A stretch of 64,000 bases of DNA from Aquabacterium sp. CECT 9606 (GCF_918741295.1 NZ_CAKKNB010000002.1:434001-498000), one strand, 5' to 3'. Positions 51,782 through 61,151 are shown, counted from the stretch's first letter. A program made the numbers and translations. The notes: a model not told the origin generated them from the sequence alone.

Positions 51782-53521
51782 ATGAGCATGAGAGATCCCC
51801 ACCCCCCTTCGCCGGTGCTGGACCTGGACCGGGCGGCCCACGCGGTCTTGGGCCGCCTCACCCAGGGCCTGTCACCGGCCTCGTTCTTGTTGGCTTACCT
51901 TGATTGGGCTGTGCACCTGGCCATCGCGCCGGGCAAGCAGCAGGCGCTGGTGCGCAAGGCTGTCCAGCAATGGCTGCGCTTGGCCGAGCTGGCCTTGCCG
52001 TCCACGGGCCCCGCCAAGCCCTGCATCGAGCCCTTGCCCCAAGACCACCGCTTTGACGACCCGGCCTGGTGCCAGTGGCCTTTCAACGTGATAGCGCAAG
52101 GCTTTTTGTTGACGCAGCAGTGGTGGCACAACGCCACCACCGACGTGCGCGGCGTGACCCAGCACCACCAGGACGTGGTGACCTTCAATGCCCGGCAGGC
52201 GCTGGACATGCTCGCGCCGTCCAACTTCCTGGCCACCAACCCCGAGGCCTGGGATGCCACCTGCAATGAGCTGGGCCTCAACCTGTGGCGCGGCGCTTTC
52301 AACGCCGCCGAAGACCTGGCGCGGGCGCTCAAGCGTGATCACGGCACCAGCGAGCCGGCCGATTTCGCCGTGGGCCAGCATGTGGCGGTCACGCCAGGCC
52401 AGGTGGTGTTCCGCAACGATCTCATCGAACTGATCCAGTACGCGCCCACCACGGCCAAGGTCCACCCCGAGCCGATCCTCATCGTGCCTTCGTGGATCAT
52501 GAAGTACTACATCCTGGACCTGTCGCCACACAACTCGCTGGTGCGCTACTTGGTGGGGCAGGGGCACACGGTGTTCATCCTGTCATGGCGCAACCCCACG
52601 GCCGCCGACCGCGCGCTGGGCATGGACGACTACCTGCAGCTGGGGCCGGTGGCCGCGTTGAAAACCGTCCAGCGACTGATGCCGGGCCGCAAGGTGCATG
52701 GCGTGGGCTATTGCCTGGGCGGCACCCTGCTGTCCATCGCGGCCGCGACCTGGGCGCGCGATGGGCAAGATGGCCTGGCCACCTTGAGCCTGCTGGCCAC
52801 GCAGACTGACTTTGAAGAACCGGGCGAGTTGTCCCTGTTCATCGACGACAGCCAGCTCACCTACCTGGACGACCTCATGTGGGAGCAAGGGGTGTTGGAA
52901 GGGCCGCAAATGGGTGGCAGCTTCACCTACCTGAACACGCGTGATCTGCTGTGGTCGCGCCTGGTGCGGGACTACCTGCTGGGCACCCGCCAGCCGCTCA
53001 ATGATCTGATGGCGTGGAATCAGGACGTCACCCGCATGCCGTACCGCATGCACTCGGAATACCTGCGCAGCCTGTACCTGCACAACGACCTGGCCCATGG
53101 CAGTTACGAGGTGGAGGGCCGGCCGGTGGCCTTGTCCGACATCCGCGTGCCCATTTTCTCGGTGAGCACCGTGAAGGATCACATCTCACCCTGGCGCTCG
53201 GTCTACAAGCTGCATTTGCTCACAGGGGCGTCCCTGACCTTCGCGCTGGTCAGCGGTGGGCACAACGCCGGCATCGTCAGCGAGCCCGGCCACGCGGGCC
53301 GCACCTACCAGCTGCACACCCGTCCCGAGGGCGACAAATACATGGACCCCGACACCTGGCTGAACACGGCCGGGCACCATGAGGGATCGTGGTGGTCGGC
53401 CTGGCAGGCCTGGTTGGTGGCGCATTCCGGCAAGCTGGGCAAGCCGCCTGCCATGGGCAATGTCTCCAAGGGGTTGCCGCCGTTGGGGGATGCGCCGGGG
53501 CAATACGTGCGGGTGCGTTAG
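51782..53521 (+). CDS. phaC: polyhydroxyalkanoate synthase (PhaC)
   Basis: 579 residues. PHA synthase N-domain ('DDPAWCQWPFNVIAQGFLLTQQWWHNAT'), alpha/beta-hydrolase domain with 'VPSWIMKYYILDLSPHNSLVRYLVGQGHTVFILSWRNP', lipase-like box G-Y-C-L-G-G with nucleophile Cys311, and the partners Asp466 ('STVKDHISPW') and His494 ('SGGHNAGI'). Length and motifs fit class I-type PHA synthases. It polymerises hydroxyacyl-CoA to storage polyester. No phaA/phaB/phasin gene is adjacent, so this is probably a second PHA synthase used under a special condition. ATG 51782 used; ATG 51788 possible. Confidence 0.9.
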   Translation: MSMRDPHPPSPVLDLDRAAHAVLGRLTQGLSPASFLLAYLDWAVHLAIAPGKQQALVRKAVQQWLRLAELALPSTGPAKPCIEPLPQDHRFDDPAWCQWPFNVIAQGFLLTQQWWHNATTDVRGVTQHHQDVVTFNARQALDMLAPSNFLATNPEAWDATCNELGLNLWRGAFNAAEDLARALKRDHGTSEPADFAVGQHVAVTPGQVVFRNDLIELIQYAPTTAKVHPEPILIVPSWIMKYYILDLSPHNSLVRYLVGQGHTVFILSWRNPTAADRALGMDDYLQLGPVAALKTVQRLMPGRKVHGVGYCLGGTLLSIAAATWARDGQDGLATLSLLATQTDFEEPGELSLFIDDSQLTYLDDLMWEQGVLEGPQMGGSFTYLNTRDLLWSRLVRDYLLGTRQPLNDLMAWNQDVTRMPYRMHSEYLRSLYLHNDLAHGSYEVEGRPVALSDIRVPIFSVSTVKDHISPWRSVYKLHLLTGASLTFALVSGGHNAGIVSEPGHAGRTYQLHTRPEGDKYMDPDTWLNTAGHHEGSWWSAWQAWLVAHSGKLGKPPAMGNVSKGLPPLGDAPGQYVRVR

Positions 53522-53523
53522 CC

Positions 53524-56067
53524 ATGGCCGGTGAGCCCCCCGCTGGCCTCGTGGGCGGCCTGAGCACCCAGCAAGCCCTGGCGCTGCGCCAGACCCATGG
53601 CCCCAATGCGCTGGCCATCCAGCAGACGCGGCCACTGTGGCGTTCGGCGCTGGAGGTGGCGCGCGAGCCCATGTTCCTGTTGCTCATGGCCTGCCTGGTG
53701 CTGTACTTCCTGATCGGTGATTGGCAGGAGGGCCTGGCCCTGATGGTGTCGGTGGTGGCCGTGATGGGCATCACCCTGGTGCAGGAGCGGCGCACGGAGC
53801 GGGCCCTGGATGCACTCAAGGACCTGGCCAGCCCCCGGGCCCTGGTCATCCGCGATGGCCAGCGGCAGCGCATCGATGCCCAGGCGCTGGTGCCCGGCGA
53901 TCTGATGGTGCTGCTCGAAGGTGACCGCGTGCCCGCCGATGGCGTGCTGGTCCAGGCCAACAACCTGCAGACCGATGAATCACTGCTCACTGGCGAGTCC
54001 GTGCCGGTGGACAAGCAGGCCACCACCCTGCCAGGGCCCTGGTCCATGGCACCCCTCGGTGATGACAGTGCCTGCTGCGTGTTCTCTGGCGCCCTGGTGG
54101 TGCAGGGCCAGGGCTTCGCCCAGGTGCTGGCAACTGGCGCCCACAGCGAGATTGGCCGCATCGGCGGCGCGCTCAGTCTGATTGAGACCGGGCGCACGCC
54201 CTTGCAGGAAGCCACCCGCCGCATGGTTCGAGGCGTGGCGGCCGGTGTGCTGGTGCTGGGCGTGGCGGTCCTGCTGATCATGGGCCTGACCCGTGGCGAT
54301 TGGGTTCAGGCTGCGCTGGCCGCCATCGCCTGGTCCATGGCCTTGTTGCCCGAAGAGTTCCCGGTGGTGCTGACCATCTTCCTGGCCCTGGGCGCCTGGC
54401 GCATGTCGCGCCGCCATGTCCTCACGCGGCGCATGCCGGCCCTGGAAACCTTGGGGGCGGCGACGGTGCTGTGCGTGGACAAGACCGGCACCCTCACCGA
54501 AAACCGCATGCGCGTGGTCCGGCTGGCCTTGACCGATGCGCTGGACCAGGAATGGACCCTGGACGACACAGGCCAGTGGCCACCTCGGTTTGCAGAACTG
54601 GTGGACCTGGCAGTGCTGGCCAGCCGCCGCGAGCCCTTCGATCCCATGGAAGTGGCGATCCACGCGGTCAAGCCGGCAGGATCTCTTCGCGAAGACTGGA
54701 CCTTGACGCGAGAGTACCCCTTGGCGCCGGAGCTGCTGGCCGTCTCGCGGGTTTGGCAAGCCCCGGGCGCCGATCACCAATTGATCGCCACCAAGGGCGC
54801 CCCCGAAGCGATCGCCAGCCTGTGCCACCTGCCGCCCGATCAGGTGCAGGCGCTGCTGGCCCAGGTGCAGCGCATGGCGGGACAAGGCTTGCGCGTGCTG
54901 GGCGTGGCGCGGGCCCGGACGCCCTTGGGCCCATTGGCCGAGTCAGTGCACGATTTTGACTTCGAGTTCGTTGGCCTGATCGCCCTGGCCGACCCGGTGA
55001 GGGCCGAGGTGCCCCACGCCATGGCGCAATGTCGCCAAGCGGGCATCCGCATCATCATGATCACCGGCGACTACCCGGCCACGGCCAGCAGCATTGCCCA
55101 CCAGGCCGGCATTGGTACGGTTGATGGCACCTTGGGTTGCCTGACCGGTGCCGAGGTGGCCCAGATGGACGATGTCCAGTTGCGCGAGGCGATGCAGGCC
55201 ACGCACGTCATCGCGCGGGCCACACCGGAACTCAAGCTGCGCATCGTCCGGGCCTTGCAGGCCCGCGGCGAGGTGGTGGCCATGACGGGCGATGGGGTCA
55301 ACGATGCGCCCGCCTTGCGCGCGGCGGACATCGGTATCGCCATGGGCGGCCGGGGCACCGACGTGGCCCGCGAGGCGTCCGACCTCATCCTGACCGATGA
55401 CCGTTTTTCGTCCATCGTCGAGGCGATCGGCTTGGGCCGCCGCATCTACGCCAACCTGACCAAGGCCAGCGGCTACATCGTGGCAGTGCACATCCCCATC
55501 GCGGGCCTGGCCATGTTCCCCGTGCTGACGGGCGGGCCGCTGATGCTGTTGCCCATCCACGTCGCCTTCCTGGAGCTGATGATCGATCCGGCCTGCTCGA
55601 TCGCCTTCGAGGCCGAGCCCGAAGAAGCCCGGGCCATGCGCGAGCCGCCTCGGCGCGGTCCCACCTCCTTGTTTGGCGCCTCGGGCATCTGGCCTTGGGT
55701 GTTCCAGGGCTTGCTCTTGTTGTCGGCGGTGCTGTCGGTCCATGCATGGGCCCAACACCAGAGCGACGATGTGGCGCAGGTCCGGGCCCTGAGCTTTTCC
55801 ACGCTGGTGCTGGGCAACATGGCGTTGATCCTGGGCCGCCGTGCCGGTGGGCAGGCCAACCATGCGATGTGGGCCGTGGTCGGCGGCACCGGCCTGGTGT
55901 TGGCACTGATCCTGTCCTGGCCTTGGCTGCGCGGCCTGTTTGGACTGGCCTGGCCCGGGGCGCAGGCCGCGGCAGCCTGCGCCTTGGTGGGCGTCGTGCT
56001 GTGGCCCGCGCTGATGGCGGTCAGGGCGCTTGATTCACGTCAACCCGCACGGCCTGCGGGGCCGTAA
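53524..56067 (+). CDS. P-type ATPase (cation pump)
   Basis: 847 residues, about ten transmembrane segments. 'DESLLTGESVPVDK' in the actuator domain, 'AWSMALLPEEFPVVLTIFLALGAWRM' in helix M4 with P-E-E-F-P in the ion-binding position, phosphorylated Asp319 in 'LCVDKTGTLTENRM', and 'MTGDGVNDAPALRAADIGIAMG'. The Ca2+-ATPase form is P-E-G-L-P, so the P-E-E-F-P variant changes the likely ion; the transported cation is not known. It starts 2 bases after the PHA synthase stop, so it is in the same operon. Confidence 0.9.
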   Translation: MAGEPPAGLVGGLSTQQALALRQTHGPNALAIQQTRPLWRSALEVAREPMFLLLMACLVLYFLIGDWQEGLALMVSVVAVMGITLVQERRTERALDALKDLASPRALVIRDGQRQRIDAQALVPGDLMVLLEGDRVPADGVLVQANNLQTDESLLTGESVPVDKQATTLPGPWSMAPLGDDSACCVFSGALVVQGQGFAQVLATGAHSEIGRIGGALSLIETGRTPLQEATRRMVRGVAAGVLVLGVAVLLIMGLTRGDWVQAALAAIAWSMALLPEEFPVVLTIFLALGAWRMSRRHVLTRRMPALETLGAATVLCVDKTGTLTENRMRVVRLALTDALDQEWTLDDTGQWPPRFAELVDLAVLASRREPFDPMEVAIHAVKPAGSLREDWTLTREYPLAPELLAVSRVWQAPGADHQLIATKGAPEAIASLCHLPPDQVQALLAQVQRMAGQGLRVLGVARARTPLGPLAESVHDFDFEFVGLIALADPVRAEVPHAMAQCRQAGIRIIMITGDYPATASSIAHQAGIGTVDGTLGCLTGAEVAQMDDVQLREAMQATHVIARATPELKLRIVRALQARGEVVAMTGDGVNDAPALRAADIGIAMGGRGTDVAREASDLILTDDRFSSIVEAIGLGRRIYANLTKASGYIVAVHIPIAGLAMFPVLTGGPLMLLPIHVAFLELMIDPACSIAFEAEPEEARAMREPPRRGPTSLFGASGIWPWVFQGLLLLSAVLSVHAWAQHQSDDVAQVRALSFSTLVLGNMALILGRRAGGQANHAMWAVVGGTGLVLALILSWPWLRGLFGLAWPGAQAAAACALVGVVLWPALMAVRALDSRQPARPAGP

Positions 56068-56100
56068 TATCACCCATCCTCAACGCCTTGGAGCACTGCA

Positions 56101-56523
56101 ATGAAGATCCTGATGCCTGTCGATGGAAGCGACTACACCAAGCGCATGCTGGGCTACATCGCCGCGCACGATGAGTTGCTGGGGTCCAAGCACGAGTTCA
56201 CCGTGCTGACGGTGGTGCCCCTGCTGCCCGCTGGCGTGACCGGCTTTCTGGACCGAGCCATGGCCGACACCTATTACGAAGATTGCGCCCAGGAAGTGCT
56301 GCGCCCCATCAAGGCCTTCATCGACCAGAAGGGCTGGAACGTGCAGATGGTCAGCCGCCGGGGCCATGCCGCCGATGTGGTCGCCCAGTTCGCCGAAGAG
56401 CACCCGATGGACCTGATCGTGATGGGCACCCATGGGCGTTCGGCATTTGGCAACGTGGTGCTGGGGTCGGTGGCCACCGGGGTGCTGGCGCGCAGCAAGG
56501 TGCCCGTGCTGCTGGTGCGTTGA
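56101..56523 (+). CDS. universal stress protein
   Basis: 140 residues. 'MKILMPVDGSDYTKRMLGYIAAH', then 'DLIVMGTHGRSAFGNVVLGSVATGVLARSKVPVLLVR', which contains the G-x2-G-x9-G-(S/T) ATP-binding motif. Usp proteins bind ATP and help survival under stress, often low oxygen. It lies 33 bases after the P-type ATPase and converges with the TetR gene. Confidence 0.9.
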   Translation: MKILMPVDGSDYTKRMLGYIAAHDELLGSKHEFTVLTVVPLLPAGVTGFLDRAMADTYYEDCAQEVLRPIKAFIDQKGWNVQMVSRRGHAADVVAQFAEEHPMDLIVMGTHGRSAFGNVVLGSVATGVLARSKVPVLLVR

Positions 56524-56535
56524 GCCCGCCGCTGA

Positions 56536-57261
56536 TCAGTCCGTCTTGAACACGTTGCGAACGTGTGCCACCAGTTCGGCCTGGTTGGGCGTGGCATTCT
56601 TGCCCGTCGTGGACAACTTCATCCAGTGCCGCAGGCCAGCCCAGGCCGAGAGGTTGTGCTTGAGCACCGACTCCAGGTCGGCCTTGAAGCCCTCGTGTGA
56701 CCACGCGATGGCCGTGTGGATGGCGGTGCCCACCAGCCCGCTGGCGGCCAGCTTCACGTCGATGTCGGCGCTCAACTGGGGGTAGAAGCCCTGCGTCAGT
56801 GTCTGGATGACGTGCTGGTAGGTCAGCAGCTCCGATCGGCCATCGCGCATCTTCAGGTTTTCCATCCAGACGCAGTCGATGAGCACGATCTGAACCCTGC
56901 GCGGGTCGTCTTTCATGAACTGCAGAAATGCGCGCAGGCCCGCTTCCAGCATGGCGCGCTCGTTCAGGGGCGCCTGGGTGATGGCATTGCGGATGGTGTC
57001 CATCAGTCCCTGGATGAGCTGCTTGCACACCGTGTCGAACACATCTTGCGTGTTGCGGAACGACTCGTAAAAGTAGCGCTCGCTCAAGCGGGCATGGGCG
57101 CACAGGTCGCGCATGGTCGCTTGCGCGAAACCCAGCCGCCCGAACACATCGATGCCTGCCTCGATCAGCCGCTCACGGCGCAGCCTCGCCCGCTCTTCCT
57201 GGGGCACGCCGGAGTACATGCGCGGTTTCAGCAAGTCTGGCGATGAGGGCTGCAAAGACAT
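56536..57261 (-). CDS. TetR-family transcriptional regulator
   Basis: 241 residues. N-terminal HTH 'RRERLIEAGIDVFGRLGFAQATMRDLCAHARLSERYFYESFRNTQDVFDTVC' and a ligand domain to about 240. Divergent from the large secretory lipase gene, with a 246-bp gap that holds a 7-bp-arm palindrome (57460-57480). So the lipase is its most likely target. Confidence 0.85.
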   Translation of the reverse strand: MSLQPSSPDLLKPRMYSGVPQEERARLRRERLIEAGIDVFGRLGFAQATMRDLCAHARLSERYFYESFRNTQDVFDTVCKQLIQGLMDTIRNAITQAPLNERAMLEAGLRAFLQFMKDDPRRVQIVLIDCVWMENLKMRDGRSELLTYQHVIQTLTQGFYPQLSADIDVKLAASGLVGTAIHTAIAWSHEGFKADLESVLKHNLSAWAGLRHWMKLSTTGKNATPNQAELVAHVRNVFKTD

Positions 57262-57459
57262 TGCGGTGAGGGCAAAGAGTGTTGTTCACCAAGCTTACAC
57301 GAGGATGACAGGCCCACCGCGTGGCGGCTTGTCGTCCAAAACCCCGTGGCGGCTCCGGGGTCCCGCAGTCATGGGGGACGCCCAGGAATCCGCAGGAAAA
57401 CCCTCTGCAAAACTGCGTGATCAATTTGTCAGACTCGGCTCACGCGATTACCGATCGCC

Positions 57460-57480
57460 GTCAACCGTTCGATGGTTGAC
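57460..57480. promoter_or_regulatory. inverted repeat before the secretory lipase
   Basis: GTCAACC (57460-57466), 7-base spacer, GGTTGAC (57474-57480); arms match exactly. It lies 28 bases before the lipase ATG in the gap shared with the divergent TetR gene, a good TetR operator candidate. Confidence 0.5.
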
Positions 57481-57507
57481 TCGGCAATTCAAATTGGAGA
57501 GAGAGCC

Positions 57508-59301
57508 ATGACCCAAAAATTCTTGCGCAAGCCTGCCCTGGCCTTGCCTTTGGCCGCCCTGGCGTTCGCCGTGACCTCGGCCTGCGCAGCCCCCGTTGTC
57601 GGCCCTTCGGGCATCGCCTTCTACACGGCGCCCGCCAGCACCACGGGTGTGCATGGCGACTTGATTTCCTACCGCACGGCCACGGTCAACCTGGGCGCCA
57701 ATGCCCCGGCCACCAAGGCCTGGAACGTGATGTACCAGTCCACCGACTCGGTGGGCGCGGCCAATGTGGTCACGGGCACCGTGATCGTCCCCACCACGAC
57801 ATGGGCCGGCACGGGCGAGCGTCCGATCATCGCTTACGCCGTGGGCACCCATGGTCTGGCCCAGCCTTGCGCGCCTTCGCTGCAGCTGGCCGGTGGCACC
57901 GACTATGAAACCGCCAACATCGCCGCTGCCCTGAAGGCCGGTTATGCCGTGTTGGTCACCGACTACGCCGGTTACACCACGGGCAGCACGCCCACTTACC
58001 TGGCCGGCGCCTCGCAAGGCAATGCCGTGCTGGACATCGTCCGCGCCGCCAGCCAAGTCCCTTCAGTGGGCCTGAGCGCCACCGCCAAGACCGCCATCTG
58101 GGGCTACTCGCAGGGCGGCCAGAGCGCCTCGTGGGCCGCTGAACGCAAGGCCACTTACGCGCCCAGCCTGAACCTGGTGGCCGTCGCGGCCGGCGGAACG
58201 CCTGCTGACTTCATCACCACCGCCAAGTACCTGGATGGCTCGAACGGCGCCTCCTTCCTGTTCGGCGGCGTGATTGGCCTGGCCGAGCAATACCCCACGG
58301 CCATCCCCCTGGACACGCTGGCCAATGCCAACGGCCAGGCCGCTGTCGCCCGTGGCAAGAACCAGTGCGTGTTCGAGTCGCTGTTCGACCTGATGAACCA
58401 CAGCCTGTCCGAATACACGGTGGGCAACCAGAGCCTGGACCAACTGCTGACCGTGCCGGCCATCAACGCCACGCTGAAGGCGCAGAACCTGGGTGCCACC
58501 AAGATCCCCGTGCCCCTGTACCAGTACCACGGCCAGGCCGACGAGTTCATCCCGATCGAGCAGCACGTGGACCTGAAGAAGAAATATTGCAGCAAGTTCA
58601 GCAATGTGACTTTCGACGTGTACCCCAGCGAGCACATCGTGACCCAGTTCCAGGCTGCACCGACCGTGCTGACCTGGTTGGGCGACCGCTTCGCCGGCAA
58701 GTCCACGCTGGGCACCTGCCTGACGTTCAACGCCGAACCCAAGTCGACGGCCAACCCGAACAAGGGCAACTTCGTCGTCTCGCTCAAGAGCTGGCCTTTG
58801 ACGGCCACCGTGGGCCTGAAGACGCTGGCGCAAACCGTGTACCTGCCGACCACCTCGACCTTCTCGGCCGAGACCGACATCACCGCCCAGCGCCTGACGG
58901 GCAGCCTGTCAGTGCCTAATTTCAGCCAGTCGATCAAGATCCTGGGCATTGGCTCGCAGGTCGGCCTGAAGATCACCCCGGTGGGCGACGCCACGGGCAC
59001 GGTCACGCTGGACAACGCGGGTCAGTTGCATGTGCATGGCATGGCCAAGGCCAACATCTCGGTCACTTCGCTGTCGGGCCTGCCGATCGGCGAGTGCAAG
59101 ACGGTGACGCCGGTCGAGTTCCCCATCAACTTCGACGGCCCCGTGTCGTCGCTGGGCAATGGCAACCTGACCTTCACGGGCACGACGACCTTCCCGCAAT
59201 TGAAGGGCTGCGGCGTGTCGGCGATCCTGTCGGCCGTGATGTCCGGCCCTGGCCAGACCTACTCGTTCACCGTGGCACCGCCCGCTCCCAAGAAGTATTG
59301 A
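57508..59301 (+). CDS. secretory lipase (LIP family) with extra C-terminal domain
   Basis: 597 residues. Signal peptide (1-28, ending A-C-A-A). The LIP body (about 30-400) has the nucleophile G-Y-S-Q-G-G, acid in 'YHGQADEFIPIEQHVDLKKKYC' and histidine in 'YPSEHIVTQF'. The rest, about 400-597, is a Thr/Gly/Val-rich beta region ('VVSLKSWPLTATVGLKTLAQTVYLP', 'TVTLDNAGQLHVHGMAKANISV', 'SFTVAPPAP') that I cannot assign. A related 408-residue lipase lies at 10388. It probably degrades extracellular lipid or polyester. ATG 57508 has GGAGAGAG 7-14 bases before it. Confidence 0.85.
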   Translation: MTQKFLRKPALALPLAALAFAVTSACAAPVVGPSGIAFYTAPASTTGVHGDLISYRTATVNLGANAPATKAWNVMYQSTDSVGAANVVTGTVIVPTTTWAGTGERPIIAYAVGTHGLAQPCAPSLQLAGGTDYETANIAAALKAGYAVLVTDYAGYTTGSTPTYLAGASQGNAVLDIVRAASQVPSVGLSATAKTAIWGYSQGGQSASWAAERKATYAPSLNLVAVAAGGTPADFITTAKYLDGSNGASFLFGGVIGLAEQYPTAIPLDTLANANGQAAVARGKNQCVFESLFDLMNHSLSEYTVGNQSLDQLLTVPAINATLKAQNLGATKIPVPLYQYHGQADEFIPIEQHVDLKKKYCSKFSNVTFDVYPSEHIVTQFQAAPTVLTWLGDRFAGKSTLGTCLTFNAEPKSTANPNKGNFVVSLKSWPLTATVGLKTLAQTVYLPTTSTFSAETDITAQRLTGSLSVPNFSQSIKILGIGSQVGLKITPVGDATGTVTLDNAGQLHVHGMAKANISVTSLSGLPIGECKTVTPVEFPINFDGPVSSLGNGNLTFTGTTTFPQLKGCGVSAILSAVMSGPGQTYSFTVAPPAPKKY

Positions 59302-59323
59302 TCTTCCGGGTGTGAACTGAATC

Positions 59324-59357
59324 GAGGCCGGCCCCTGCAAGACAGGCGGCCGGCCTC
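59324..59357 (+). terminator. intrinsic terminator after the large secretory lipase
   Basis: GAGGCCGGC (59324-59332), GCCGGCCTC (59349-59357): perfect 9-bp stem, with an inner CCTG/CAGG stem. The T-rich tail is short (TTACCTT). Confidence 0.7.
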
Positions 59358-59471
59358 TTACCTTGAGTGCGGGTTTTTTCTCGTTCGGGTTTCATCGGAC
59401 TGTGCAGTGGGCCGAGCGTGTGCACACTGTTCTGCGCCAACGATTTGGCGCAACAAGCTAAGGATTCGAAA

Positions 59472-60128
59472 ATGGCACAAGTTCAAGTGGCACGCAGTGC
59501 GGGCAAACAGTGGTTCGCCTTGCTGGCCCTGATTGGCGCGGCGATGGTGGCCGTGCTGTGGTGGTGGTCTCACCGTGACGACGCCGCCATGAGCGAACCT
59601 GTGGCGGCCACCGCGCCGGCGCCCGCCGATGCCGTGACCCTGGTCAAAACTGGCGCCCTGGCGCCGCAAACGGCGGCCATGCCCACCACCGAGGCGGGCC
59701 TGGTGGCACAACAAACGGCGGCGGCCGAGGTCGTGGCCCGCACGCCGGGCATGAAGCCCATCACGGGCCCGATCACCGAGCGTCCCGAGTTCGTCTCCGA
59801 GATGGAATGGTCGATGCTGAAAGGCGTCGCGCAGCAAAACCCCACGCCAGACGTGGAACTCACGCGCTTGGTCAACAAGCTGCGCTTCATGAAGCAGCTG
59901 GAGCTGTGGCAATCGATGGAGCATTCCAACGACATGGCCAAGCGCCGGGTGCTGGCCGAGCAGTTGCTGGACGACCTGCCCCAACGCGTGGCCAATGCCG
60001 ACCTGGACAAGCCTGAAGCGCAAAAGCTGCAGGCCTCCTTGTTGAAAGATGCCGTGAGCAACGAGCAGGAACGCAAGAAGCGGGCTGAGGTGGAAGCCCG
60101 CCGCCTGGTGGCCTCGGCCGCCAGCTGA
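59472..60128 (+). CDS. hypothetical protein with N-terminal membrane anchor
   Basis: 218 residues. One membrane segment (about 15-33, 'WFALLALIGAAMVAVLWWW'). Ala/Thr/Pro-rich linker (about 40-90) and a conserved-looking soluble end with 'ITERPEFVSEMEWSMLKGVAQQNPTPDVELTRLVNKLRFMKQLELWQ' and a charged Glu/Lys-rich end. No family recognised. ATG 59472 is chosen. It could be a periplasmic partner of an enzyme not visible here; it is bounded by the terminators at 59324 and 60235, so it is transcribed alone. Confidence 0.7.
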   Translation: MAQVQVARSAGKQWFALLALIGAAMVAVLWWWSHRDDAAMSEPVAATAPAPADAVTLVKTGALAPQTAAMPTTEAGLVAQQTAAAEVVARTPGMKPITGPITERPEFVSEMEWSMLKGVAQQNPTPDVELTRLVNKLRFMKQLELWQSMEHSNDMAKRRVLAEQLLDDLPQRVANADLDKPEAQKLQASLLKDAVSNEQERKKRAEVEARRLVASAAS

Positions 60129-60234
60129 GCCGCCGGCCACTGGGTCCCTCTTGGGATCCAGGTGATGCACGTTCGGCTTGCTGCAGGCCCGTGCAAGGTG
60201 GCCAACCCCATTCAGAGTTTTCAGGCAGTTAATT

Positions 60235-60269
60235 AATCAAGCCCGCTTGGCGTCCACGCGGGCTTGATT
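60235..60269. terminator. strong hairpin after 59472 gene
   Basis: AATCAAGCCCGC (60235-60246), 11-base loop, GCGGGCTTGATT (60258-60269): perfect 12-bp stem. It ends the upstream transcript and could insulate the GntR promoter. Confidence 0.75.
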
Positions 60270-60308
60270 GCGCTTGCGCGTTTCTTTCTGGCACAGGGTT
60301 TGCAATGA

Positions 60309-60324
60309 ACTTGTCATGACGAGT
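60309..60324. promoter_or_regulatory. near-palindrome before the GntR gene
   Basis: ACTTGTCATGACGAGT: symmetrical except for one base pair. An ACAAGT (60329-60334) follows as a further inverted copy. It lies 57 bases before the GntR ATG and is a likely GntR operator controlling the gntR-aprA-like operon. Confidence 0.45.
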
Positions 60325-60380
60325 CAGAACAAGTGTGATCTGACCGTCTTGCCCCAAAACCCGACACGGCCCGCCCCAAG

Positions 60381-61151
60381 ATGACGCCCAAGCCCCAAAA
60401 AATCGCACCGGTCCTGCGCTTGTCGCCCCAACCGATGTACGCGCAGATCAAGGAAGAGCTGCGGCGCCGCATCCTGGACGGCACCTACCAGCCGCACCAG
60501 CAACTGCCCTCCGAGAGCGAGTTGATCGAGGCCTTCAACGTCAGTCGCATCACGGTGCGCCAGGCCCTGGGCGATCTGCAAAGCGAGAGCCTCATCTTCA
60601 AGATCCATGGCAAAGGCACCTTCGTGTCCAAGCCCAAGGCGTTTCAAGAGCTGGGCCAGCTTGAAGGCTTTGGCGAGGCCATGGGCCGCCACGGCCACGA
60701 AACCTACAACCGCCTGATCAGTGTGCGCACGCAGAAGGCCACGCGGCAAGTGGCCGAGCGCCTGGGCCTGGCCACGGGCAGCGCGGTGACCGAGATCCGC
60801 CGCGTGCGCTTGCTGAACCGCGAACCCATCTCGCTGGACGTCAGCTACTTTGAAAAGAGCATCGGCGAGCAGCTCAAGCGTGCCGACCTGGCCCAGCGCG
60901 ACATCTTCTCGATCCTGGAGAACCAGATGGCCTTGCCGCTGGGCCAGGCCGAGCTGCGCATCGAAGCCATCCTGGCCGACGAAGGCCTGGCCGAGCTGCT
61001 GAAGGTGGAAGAAGGCTCGCCCGTCTTGAAGATGGAGCGCCTGACCTTCACGCAGGACGGCCGCCCCGTCGACTACGAATTCCTCTACTACCGCGGCGAT
61101 GCCTTCCAGTACCGCCTGCGGATCGATCGCCAGTCTCAACCCCAATCTTGA
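60381..61151 (+). CDS. GntR-family regulator (HutC/UTRA type)
   Basis: 256 residues. N-terminal winged HTH 'PMYAQIKEELRRRILDGTYQPHQQLPSESELIEAFNVSRITVRQALGDLQSESLIFKIHGKGTFVS' and a UTRA domain (about 95-240, 'RVRLLNREPISLDVSYF', 'GSPVLKMERLTFTQDGRPVDYEFLYYRGD'). It lies 16 bases before the flavoprotein gene and so should control this operon in response to a small molecule. Confidence 0.9.
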   Translation: MTPKPQKIAPVLRLSPQPMYAQIKEELRRRILDGTYQPHQQLPSESELIEAFNVSRITVRQALGDLQSESLIFKIHGKGTFVSKPKAFQELGQLEGFGEAMGRHGHETYNRLISVRTQKATRQVAERLGLATGSAVTEIRRVRLLNREPISLDVSYFEKSIGEQLKRADLAQRDIFSILENQMALPLGQAELRIEAILADEGLAELLKVEEGSPVLKMERLTFTQDGRPVDYEFLYYRGDAFQYRLRIDRQSQPQS

